From JACPIN01 sp964367085 (GTDB lineage: Archaea; Nanobdellota; Nanobdellia; SCGC-AAA011-G17; ARS1403), in NCBI GenBank assembly GCA_964367085.1, contig CAYIWL010000058.1, forward strand, positions 1 through 5,100: a stretch of 5,100 nucleotides of DNA. The letters are read 5' to 3'. The position numbers were made by a program, and so were the translations under genes. Each line of letters starts with the position of its first letter. Positions within the stretch are counted from its first letter, which is position 1. A model generated the notes under the pieces. That model ran no database searches and was not told where the DNA came from. It worked only from the letters and a program-made list of their open reading frames with translations. Shown piece by piece: positions 1 through 4,828 of the stretch.

Positions 1-6
1 ATAGAG

Positions 7-11
7 AAAAA
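7..11 (-). terminator. weak oligo-T tract after the small membrane protein gene
   Basis: On the minus strand, GCCTTTTTCTC lies about 20 bases after the TAG stop at 32-34. Archaeal RNA polymerase can terminate at short T runs without a hairpin. Five T followed by CTC is a minimal signal, and the window edge hides what follows. Confidence 0.25.
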
Positions 12-31
12 GGCTTTAATTATTATCTATT

Positions 32-334
32 CTACTCAACTTGTCTAGGTGCTTGTTGTTGAGCTTGCTGTTGTGGCACAACTGGAGCCATGAGCAATGT
101 TCTCTGATTGTTTTCCTGATCGACAACGGTTAAAGTATAATAGCCAGTAGTCTGTACAGAATTCAATATATTTCTCTGTTCAACCAATCTTCCAAGCTGC
201 TGGTTCTGAAATGCAAAATCATTCTGCTTTGCTTTATAATAAACATAACCTATCCAAGAAACAGTGCTCACCAATAACAAAGCCATAACAAGAATAGTTA
301 TTAATTTCCAATCACGATTTCTTGCAATTGCCAA
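32..334 (-). CDS. small single-pass membrane protein, function unknown
   Basis: This 100-residue protein is not recognised. It has a short basic N-terminus (R5, R7, K10), one hydrophobic segment at about residues 11-33, then a polar domain of about 65 residues ending in a Q-rich tail (QQQAQQQA at 88-95). The positive-inside rule suggests a signal anchor with the C-terminal part outside the cell. There are no cysteines and no catalytic motif. The segment GYYTLTVVDQ (64-73) is the most structured-looking part and could be a short beta region. The start is a TTG at 334, chosen because no in-frame ATG exists upstream before a stop and the next ATG (residue 17) would cut the membrane segment. A GGGGGA tract lies 6 bases upstream as a possible ribosome site. 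The gene is divergent from the prepilin peptidase, but nothing ties it to pili. It is likely a real gene because of its clean membrane topology and plausible promoter. Confidence 0.72.
   Translation of the reverse strand: MAIARNRDWKLITILVMALLLVSTVSWIGYVYYKAKQNDFAFQNQQLGRLVEQRNILNSVQTTGYYTLTVVDQENNQRTLLMAPVVPQQQAQQQAPRQVE
50..73 (-). repeat. imperfect tandem 12-base repeat encoding QQQA-QQQA
   Basis: Two adjacent 12-base units on the minus strand, CAACAGCAAGCT and CAACAACAAGCA, encode QQQA twice near the C-terminus of the small membrane protein. The units differ at two positions. Such CAA-rich units can change copy number by slippage, so the tail length may vary between strains. That is inference. 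Confidence 0.6.
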
Positions 335-369
335 TTTTTTCCCCCAATAAGTCTTGAATATAGTAGGAA

Positions 370-377
370 TATATAAA
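370..377. promoter_or_regulatory. shared TATA element between divergent genes
   Basis: The plus strand reads TATATAAA and the minus strand TTTATATA, the latter a very good match to the archaeal TATA box. In the plus direction its centre is about 27 bases before the ATG at 401, which would give a leaderless peptidase transcript. In the minus direction the predicted start is near 347, giving a leader of about 12 bases with GGGGGA before the TTG at 334. On the minus strand AAAAAGA precedes the box, resembling a purine-rich BRE. A second, weaker minus-strand candidate, TATATT at 357-362, lies about 25 bases from the TTG. Whether one box serves both genes is inference. Confidence 0.6.
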
Positions 378-400
378 TCTTTTTGTTATCTGGATTGATA

Positions 401-1270
401 ATGCTCGAAATAGAATTAATCCTGCTTTCATTGGCTTTTATAGTTACAATAATCGCAGTTATTTCAGACATAAAAACGACAGAAGTTCCAGATTACGCAA
501 ACTATTTCCTCATCTTATCAGCAATTTCATTAAGAGTTTTATATTCGGCAATAACAAATGATTGGAGTTTCACTTCCACGATTCTATTTTCATTTCCAAT
601 GATTTTCATTCTAGCATTAGCGATGTATAAATTAAAGCAATGGGGAGGAGGTGACGCAAAGCTTCTAATGTCCTTGAGTCTAGCATTAGCAACTTATCCT
701 TCTTTCTTACTAAATTTTTTCAGTCCAAAAAATATTTTCTTCTTCCCGATTACTCTCTTTACAAATATTCTGATAATAGGGGCGGTATATAGTTTAATAT
801 ACGCAATCATAATTGCAGTAAAAAACAGGAAAAAATTTGTTAAACCTTTCATTGAAGTGTTAAAAAATAAATTAAAACTTCAGGTAGTTATTCTCATGTT
901 AATATTGCTTGCATCAATAATTTTAATGTCTATAGAAATCCCGGCACTAGTTATTTTTATTTTTTTATTTTCACCAATTTTTTTATTCCATCTCTATATT
1001 TTCATAAAGACTGTTGAAGTAACATGTCTGATAAAAAGAATCCCTTTGGAAAAATTGATGGAAGGAGATTTAATTTTAGAAGATATAGTCTATAAAAATA
1101 AGATAATCCACAGAAAATATCAGGAATTGACAGACAAAGAACTTGAATTAATAAAGAAAACAAAAATAGAAACAGTAAAGATAAAGCAAGGAATTATATT
1201 CACACCAGCGTTTTTAATCGCGCTAATCGTCAGTTTGATTTTTGGGAATTTGTTTTTATATTTAATCTAG
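401..1270 (+). CDS. archaeal prepilin/preflagellin peptidase (A24 family)
   Basis: This is a membrane aspartic protease of the A24 (GxGD) type. The family cleaves the basic leader peptide from type IV pilin-like and archaellin precursors on the cytoplasmic side of the membrane. Counting from the ATG at 401 the protein has 289 residues. The first catalytic aspartate is D23 in SDIKTTEVPDY, after the first membrane segment; the second is D85 in GGGDAK, the family signature. About eight hydrophobic segments are visible, near 3-21, 37-52, 58-77, 86-99, 113-140, 160-178, 180-203 and 264-286. A charged cytoplasmic-looking region at about 206-263 precedes the last segment, and the GIIFTPAFLIA stretch near 264-274 resembles the C-terminal part of archaeal members. 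A TTG at 383 would add six residues, but the TATA element at 370-377 puts the transcript start near 400, favouring the ATG. No pilin, FlaJ-like or ATPase gene is visible nearby, so the substrate is unknown. Confidence 0.88.
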   Translation: MLEIELILLSLAFIVTIIAVISDIKTTEVPDYANYFLILSAISLRVLYSAITNDWSFTSTILFSFPMIFILALAMYKLKQWGGGDAKLLMSLSLALATYPSFLLNFFSPKNIFFFPITLFTNILIIGAVYSLIYAIIIAVKNRKKFVKPFIEVLKNKLKLQVVILMLILLASIILMSIEIPALVIFIFLFSPIFLFHLYIFIKTVEVTCLIKRIPLEKLMEGDLILEDIVYKNKIIHRKYQELTDKELELIKKTKIETVKIKQGIIFTPAFLIALIVSLIFGNLFLYLI

Positions 1271-1542
1271 CCGATTGCCCTTCTTACGTCAATAATTTCA
1301 GCAGACTGCACGTTTTTAATTTTTCTAGCTCTCTCTTCAATAACATCAGATTTTTTATTTTCATCCATCACAAAAAGAATCTTGAGTGCATTCAATCCGA
1401 ATCCAATAGCTTCTTTTTCAACTTTAGTTTCAGTTTCTCCAATAAAGTTTTTTATCTCTTTCAAAACCGCCTTCTGAAGATTGTCTAAATTAACACTCGG
1501 GCTTTCAGGCATTATTTTTAATGTAACAACAACTTTCGCCAT
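1267..1542 (-). CDS. ef1b: translation elongation factor aEF-1 beta (EF-1A guanine exchange factor)
   Basis: This cytosolic factor promotes exchange of GDP for GTP on EF-1A so that the elongation factor can reload aminoacyl-tRNA. The protein has 91 residues, the usual length of the archaeal family, which corresponds to the C-terminal exchange domain of eukaryotic EF-1 beta. Recognisable parts are the N-terminal strand MAKVVVTLKIMPESP, the central EAIGFGLNALKI (about 44-55) and the C-terminal VQSAEIIDVRRAIG (about 78-91). The ATG at 1542 is preferred over a longer reading frame starting at 1566, because the extra eight residues would lie inside the upstream zinc-protein gene and the family begins at MAKV. 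It is one base downstream of the zinc-protein stop (TAA-A-ATG), so translation is probably coupled. At its 3' end its TAG shares the CTAG palindrome with the stop of the convergent peptidase gene. Confidence 0.93.
   Translation of the reverse strand: MAKVVVTLKIMPESPSVNLDNLQKAVLKEIKNFIGETETKVEKEAIGFGLNALKILFVMDENKKSDVIEERARKIKNVQSAEIIDVRRAIG
1313..1324 (+). terminator. possible oligo-T terminator for the peptidase gene
   Basis: Two T5 runs separated by AA lie about 45 bases past the peptidase stop, inside the opposing EF-1 beta gene. Factor-independent archaeal termination often uses T-rich tracts like this. There is no hairpin, and the tract also encodes protein on the other strand, so it may be chance. 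Confidence 0.3.
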
Positions 1543-1543
1543 T

Positions 1544-1702
1544 TTAATTAGGACCCTCAAATTCACACGAGGAGCATTTATACTTTATAGCAGTCCTCTT
1601 GCAGTGTTCACATCTAATGATCTCAATCTCACCGCAACCAGGGCATTTAAACTTGGTAACCCCCTCTTGTGTGCGCCTGTGGCAACTAGAACATTTTAAC
1701 AT
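1544..1702 (-). CDS. small four-knuckle zinc-ribbon protein, probably translation-associated
   Basis: This 52-residue gene encodes a protein with four CxxC pairs: C4-C7 (CSSC), C20-C23 (CPGCG), C31-C34 (CEHC) and C43-C46 (CSSC). Eight cysteines in this spacing can bind two zinc ions. The pattern matches the archaeal small zinc-ribbon family annotated as a predicted RNA-binding protein with a role in translation, of which Haloferax volcanii HVO_2753 is, as I recall, a member; these genes are often found beside EF-1 beta, as here. About ten basic residues would suit nucleic-acid contact. The ATG at 1702 is about 26 bases from the centre of a TATA element, so the message is probably leaderless. 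The stop lies one base before the EF-1 beta start. The biochemical function is not established from the sequence; the family match rests on cysteine spacing, size and neighbourhood. Confidence 0.9.
   Translation of the reverse strand: MLKCSSCHRRTQEGVTKFKCPGCGEIEIIRCEHCKRTAIKYKCSSCEFEGPN
1553..1558 (-). promoter_or_regulatory. ribosome binding site for EF-1 beta inside the zinc-protein gene
   Basis: The minus strand reads GAGGGT, ten bases upstream of the ATG at 1542 and within the last codons of the upstream gene. It supports the 1542 start and translation from an internal position of a two-gene message. The spacing is slightly long. Confidence 0.5.
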
Positions 1703-1724
1703 AAAATTCTTACTCAAAATTCGC

Positions 1725-1732
1725 TTTATAAA
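1725..1732 (-). promoter_or_regulatory. TATA box of the zinc-protein/EF-1 beta operon
   Basis: TTTATAAA, symmetrical on both strands, is centred about 26 bases before the ATG at 1702. On the minus strand it is preceded by TAAAAAGT, a plausible BRE. The spacing predicts a transcript beginning at or within a base or two of the start codon. It fits into the 48-base gap between purA and the operon, directly after the purA T-run. Confidence 0.65.
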
Positions 1733-1739
1733 ACTTTTT

Positions 1740-1749
1740 AAAAAAAAAA
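1740..1749 (-). terminator. oligo-T terminator of the guaB-purA operon
   Basis: Ten consecutive T on the minus strand begin two bases after the purA TAA stop (1751-1753). A long T run without a hairpin is the standard archaeal intrinsic termination signal. It is adjacent to the promoter of the next operon, whose BRE region begins right after it, so termination here would also limit read-through into the EF-1 beta operon. Confidence 0.65.
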
Positions 1750-1750
1750 T

Positions 1751-3184
1751 TTATCTTATAATGGTCCTTTCTCTATCCGCACCAACAGAAATAATAACAA
1801 CTCTACCATCGGTAAATTTTTCAAAGTCTCTAATAGCCCTCTTCAAATCATTAGGTAAATCATTGTAACTACTAGCTTCATTTAAATCATTATCATGATA
1901 TCCATTATAATTCTGATAAAGGGGATTAGCCTTCCTCAACAAAGTTTCATCTTTAGGAAAATCAATCATATTTCCATAACCAAAACCTAATTTAAACTCT
2001 TTAATTCCAGATATAGAATCTGGTTTCGTCAAGACCAAAAGAGGGCCATTAATTCCGACTGCATATTTAGCAGCAACGGCATCAGTCCATCCAACCCTCC
2101 TAGGCCTTCCTGTTGTTGCACCATATTCATTAGCAGTCAATCTAATTCCCACTCCTTGCAAAAATTCACGAGAAGAATTCATCATAGAGAGTATACTTGG
2201 ATCAAATCTATTATATCTGACTCCATCTTCTGTTATTTCGTGGGGAATATCATACATAACCAACTCATCAAATTTTGTATGTCCATCTTCAGCACAGTAT
2301 AATTCAGATTTTTCCCCGCCAAGCTCTGTAGGAAATGGCCCGGCTCCAACTCTTGTCATAAATGGGAACTTAACAATTCCTAACGGAAGATCAATCATTT
2401 TCGCAGACAAACCAACACCACTAGCAGTTCCATTCAAAGAACAATCAGATGAAGTAACATAAGGATAAGTTCCATGCTCTATGCTCAAAAGTAAACCCTG
2501 CGCCCCTTCAAGTAATATTTTTTTGCCTTCTCTCATAAAGCTATGCATTTCAGAAACAGTATCTCTAACAAAAGGCTTAATTCTTTCAGCAAAAGGCATT
2601 AATGATTCTATAAATTCATCAGCATTTATTTCTATTTTTTGCTTAGAATATATTTCTTTAACCGCATTAATTTTTTTAGATAATTTATCTCTATCAAATA
2701 AATCTGCTATAAATATTCCCCTTCTCCCAATTTTATCTGTATAACAAGGTCCAATTCCTCTGCCAGTAGATCCAATTCCTCCATCTTTTTGTGATTTGTT
2801 TTTAGCTCTATCCAGTTCAATATGATAAGGCATAATAACATTTGCATCTTTGCTTATCATTAAATGATTATAACTAATTCCCTCTGTATCAAATTCTTCA
2901 AGTTCATTAACTAATACTCCGATGTCTATTACCATCCCATTTCCCAAAACTGTAATTTGTCCTTTAGAATCATTAAGTATTCCAGCAGGTATTAAATGAA
3001 AAATTTTTTCTTTTCCATCTACAACAACTGTGTGCCCAGCATTATTCCCTCCAGTCCCCCTCGCTGTAATATCTGCCCAATGGGAAGCAAAATAATCTGA
3101 AAATTTTCCTTTCCCACTATCTCCCCATTGATTACAGATTACCGCTACAGTTTTAACATCTTTAAGTAAATCATCTAGTCCCAT
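1751..3184 (-). CDS. purA: adenylosuccinate synthetase
   Basis: This cytosolic enzyme joins IMP and aspartate using GTP to form adenylosuccinate, the first committed step from IMP to AMP. Family motifs appear in order: QWGDSGKGK (19-27, phosphate loop with catalytic D22), NNAGHT (47-52, catalytic H51), STGRGIGP (139-146) followed by K151 and R154, EGAQG (226-230), HGTYPYVTSS (237-246), TRVGAGPFPTEL (277-288), GATTGRPRRVGW (355-366, aspartate loop with R360 and R362), TKPD (386-389, guanine recognition) and the C-terminal SVGADRERTI. At 477 residues it is longer than the roughly 430 of E. coli PurA and far longer than the roughly 340 of some archaeal forms. Extra length is a short N-terminal extension, about 50 residues between PTEL and GATTGR, and some C-terminal additions. 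The usual GDEGKGK has Ser in place of Glu (S23). The ATG at 3184 overlaps the end of guaB by 14 bases. Confidence 0.95.
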   Translation of the reverse strand: MGLDDLLKDVKTVAVICNQWGDSGKGKFSDYFASHWADITARGTGGNNAGHTVVVDGKEKIFHLIPAGILNDSKGQITVLGNGMVIDIGVLVNELEEFDTEGISYNHLMISKDANVIMPYHIELDRAKNKSQKDGGIGSTGRGIGPCYTDKIGRRGIFIADLFDRDKLSKKINAVKEIYSKQKIEINADEFIESLMPFAERIKPFVRDTVSEMHSFMREGKKILLEGAQGLLLSIEHGTYPYVTSSDCSLNGTASGVGLSAKMIDLPLGIVKFPFMTRVGAGPFPTELGGEKSELYCAEDGHTKFDELVMYDIPHEITEDGVRYNRFDPSILSMMNSSREFLQGVGIRLTANEYGATTGRPRRVGWTDAVAAKYAVGINGPLLVLTKPDSISGIKEFKLGFGYGNMIDFPKDETLLRKANPLYQNYNGYHDNDLNEASSYNDLPNDLKRAIRDFEKFTDGRVVIISVGADRERTIIR

Positions 3185-4691
3185 CTAATTCCGTCCTATA
3201 GTTTGGAGAACCTTTAGTTATTTTTATATCATGGGGATGCGATTCAGAAAATCCAGCAGAAGTCATCCTATCAAAATCTCCTCTCTCTCGAAGTTCTTCA
3301 ATAGAAGCTACACCTGCGTATCCCATCCCATTTCGCAATCCACCAACATACTGGAATAAAACATCTGATAATCTCCCTTTATATAGAACTAATCCTTCAA
3401 TGCCCTCGGGTACAAGCTGATTCTTTCCAGTTTGTTTTTGAAAGTATCTTTCTCTTGCAGCTTCGCTTTTTTCCATTGCCCCAATTGAACCCATCCCTCT
3501 ATAATCTTTCCATTGCAACCCCTCTGCAAAAACAATTTTTCCAGGTGCTTCTTCTGTTCCAGCAAGCATACTCCCCATCATTACCGAGTGTGCTCCTGCA
3601 GCAATCGCTAATGGTATATCTCCAGAATTCCTTAACCCTCCATCAGCACATAATGGAATGCTTCTCTCATATTTTTCAGCTGATTTAGCACAGTCATAGA
3701 TAGCAGAAATCTGTGGTCTTCCTATGCCTGCTACAACTCTTGTTGTGCAAATAGATCCAGGACCCTGTCCAATTTTTATTCCATCCGCTCCTGCTTCAAT
3801 CAGTCTTTCAGCCGAAGCACCAACAGAAATATTTCCAACAACGACATCAATAGAATGAGCTTTTTTTATTTTTTTTAATGTATCTATGACTATCTTAGTA
3901 TCAGCATGTGCTGTATCCAAAACAATAACGTCTACATTTTTATCAGATAGTCTGGAAACTCTTTCTAATGCTTCCTCTCCGATACCGACAGCTGCTGCCA
4001 CTCTTAATTGTCCTCTTGTATCAACGTTATAAGTTTCTGCGCTTCTAGTTTTTATTCGTTTAACATCTTTAAAAGCGTACATTGCAACTAACTTCCCGTC
4101 ATTATTAATTAACGGAAGGATTTTCTTTTTTTCTCTACACATTAATCTAAAGGCATCATCTATAGAGGTTCCTTCTGGAGCTGTCAAAAGTTGTGTTGAC
4201 ATTATATCTTTAATGCTCAAAGATTCATCTTCACAAAACTCAAAGTCATTTCCAGTAACTATCCCAACTAATTTATCCCCACTTTCTAAGACAGGAAAAC
4301 TGTGAAAAGTATAATCTTTAGATTCCCTTCTTGAAAGAACAGAAGAAACTTTATCATCTTGATAAACACATATTGGTTTTTCTATCAAGCCATTTAAATG
4401 ATGTTTTACTCTTGCTACTTGAGATGCTTGATCATCTATACTAAGACTTCTATGAATCACCCCAATGCCGCCAAGTTTAGCGAGTTCAATTGCTAATTTA
4501 TATTCGGTAACAGTATCCATAGCAGCACTAACTATAGGAATTTTTAAACCAACGTTTCTAGAAAACTTTGATTCGAGATTAACACAATCGGGCATAACCA
4601 CTGCGTAGTCTGTTCTTAGTCTAACATCATCAAATGTCAATGCTAAACCATCTTCTCTAGCCCTTTCAAGAACCAACTTATTTTTCATCAT
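3171..4691 (-). CDS. guaB: IMP dehydrogenase with CBS (Bateman) domain pair
   Basis: This enzyme oxidises IMP to XMP with NAD, the committed step to GMP. The 506-residue protein has the complete family layout: N-terminal barrel half (LTFDDVRL at 18-25, SAAMDTVTE at 55-63, GGIGVIHRS at 74-82), a two-CBS regulatory insert at about 103-213, then the second barrel half. The catalytic loop is GSICTTR (312-318) with C315. IMP-binding ADGG is at 349-352 and GSMLAGTEE at 373-381; YRGMGSIGAM is at 397-406. The flap dyad is R415-Y416 in ERYFQ, and the C-terminal ESHPHDIKITKGSPNY is typical. Differences from the usual bacterial pattern are HADT (262-265) for HGHS and GQGPGS (308-313) for GIGPGS. CBS pairs in this family bind adenine and guanine nucleotides and tune activity. 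Two ATG codons (4691 and 4688) are tandem; either could start a leaderless transcript. guaB is first in an operon with purA. Confidence 0.96.
   Translation of the reverse strand: MMKNKLVLERAREDGLALTFDDVRLRTDYAVVMPDCVNLESKFSRNVGLKIPIVSAAMDTVTEYKLAIELAKLGGIGVIHRSLSIDDQASQVARVKHHLNGLIEKPICVYQDDKVSSVLSRRESKDYTFHSFPVLESGDKLVGIVTGNDFEFCEDESLSIKDIMSTQLLTAPEGTSIDDAFRLMCREKKKILPLINNDGKLVAMYAFKDVKRIKTRSAETYNVDTRGQLRVAAAVGIGEEALERVSRLSDKNVDVIVLDTAHADTKIVIDTLKKIKKAHSIDVVVGNISVGASAERLIEAGADGIKIGQGPGSICTTRVVAGIGRPQISAIYDCAKSAEKYERSIPLCADGGLRNSGDIPLAIAAGAHSVMMGSMLAGTEEAPGKIVFAEGLQWKDYRGMGSIGAMEKSEAARERYFQKQTGKNQLVPEGIEGLVLYKGRLSDVLFQYVGGLRNGMGYAGVASIEELRERGDFDRMTSAGFSESHPHDIKITKGSPNYRTELDGTR
3194..3197 (-). 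promoter_or_regulatory. weak ribosome binding site for purA inside guaB
   Basis: The minus strand reads AGGA nine bases upstream of the purA ATG, within the last codons of guaB. It is a modest match to an archaeal ribosome site. With the 14-base gene overlap it suggests coupled or internal initiation of purA. Confidence 0.4.
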
Positions 4692-4712
4692 TAAAACTAA
4701 AAAAATATGCTT

Positions 4713-4720
4713 TTTAATAA
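4713..4720 (-). promoter_or_regulatory. TATA-like element of the guaB-purA operon
   Basis: The minus strand reads TTATTAAA, centred 25-28 bases before the tandem ATGs at 4691 and 4688, so transcription should begin at or very near the start codon. The match to the archaeal TATA consensus is moderate. A CATATTTT stretch nearer the gene is an alternative, but its spacing of about 20 bases is too short. Confidence 0.45.
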
Positions 4721-4750
4721 TTATTGTAGTCTAATATTCATTCTAGTCAA

Positions 4751-4778
4751 TTATCTAAGAATAGATAAATTTTTATCT
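4751..4778. promoter_or_regulatory. cluster of three TTATCT/AGATAA half-sites, possible operator
   Basis: TTATCT (4751-4756), AGATAA (4763-4768) and TTATCT (4773-4778) lie within 28 bases. The first two form a perfect inverted repeat with a 6-base spacer. The last two extend to a perfect 7-base inverted repeat, AGATAAA-TT-TTTATCT (4763-4778). The cluster sits between the two divergent TATA-like elements, roughly 30 bases upstream of the guaB element and 20 upstream of the rightward one, where an activator or repressor could reach either. AT-rich sequence makes such repeats easier to get by chance, and no regulator is visible. Confidence 0.35.
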
Positions 4779-4798
4779 CGATATTATACACCATAAAA

Positions 4799-4806
4799 AT
4801 ATATTA
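4799..4806 (+). promoter_or_regulatory. TATA-like element of the right-edge gene
   Basis: ATATATTA is centred about 26 bases before the ATG at 4829, predicting a leaderless transcript. An AGGAG at 4807-4811 looks like a ribosome site but lies 17 bases from the ATG, too far for normal use, and would be upstream of the predicted transcript start. Confidence 0.45.
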
Positions 4807-4828
4807 AGGAGAAAAAGAAATAAATTGT

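Noticed and set aside
383..400. TTG start at 383 for the prepilin peptidase
   Set aside because: It would lie upstream of the transcript start predicted from the TATA element at 370-377, and the ATG at 401 is at the expected spacing.
386..401. TTATC-N6-GATAA inverted repeat just before the peptidase start, similar to the cluster near guaB
   Set aside because: It is only a 5-base repeat with different spacing from the 4751-4778 cluster and overlaps the start codon; in AT-rich sequence it may well be chance.
1543..1566. Longer EF-1 beta starting at the upstream in-frame codon (99 residues)
   Set aside because: The extra residues overlap the end of the zinc-protein gene, the GAGGGT site would fall inside the coding part, and the family begins at MAKV.
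1481..1699. Plus-strand frame of 72 codons
   Set aside because: It lies antisense over the EF-1 beta and zinc-protein genes, both of which have clear family motifs, and its translation shows no recognisable features.
1599..1868. Plus-strand frame of 89 codons
   Set aside because: It crosses the zinc-protein gene, the T-run, the promoter and the 3' end of purA in antisense; it is a shadow.
2481..2744. Plus-strand frame of 87 codons
   Set aside because: It is antisense inside purA, where the minus strand carries well-conserved motifs.
1751..3184. PurZ-like enzyme (aminoadenylosuccinate synthetase of diaminopurine-DNA phages), suggested by a Ser in the P-loop motif
   Set aside because: As I recall, the substitution typical of PurZ is at the catalytic Asp. 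Here that Asp (D22) is present and the change is at the next residue. The gene is also in an operon with guaB, as expected of cellular PurA.
3455..3688. Plus-strand frame of 77 codons
   Set aside because: It is antisense inside the conserved second half of guaB.
4807..4811. AGGAG as a ribosome binding site for the right-edge gene
   Set aside because: It is 17 bases from the ATG with no other in-frame start closer, and probably lies upstream of the transcript start.
4692..4828. Riboswitch or structured RNA leader (for example a purine sensor) before guaB
   Set aside because: The TATA spacing leaves no room for a leader, and no strong GC-bearing stems are visible in this region.
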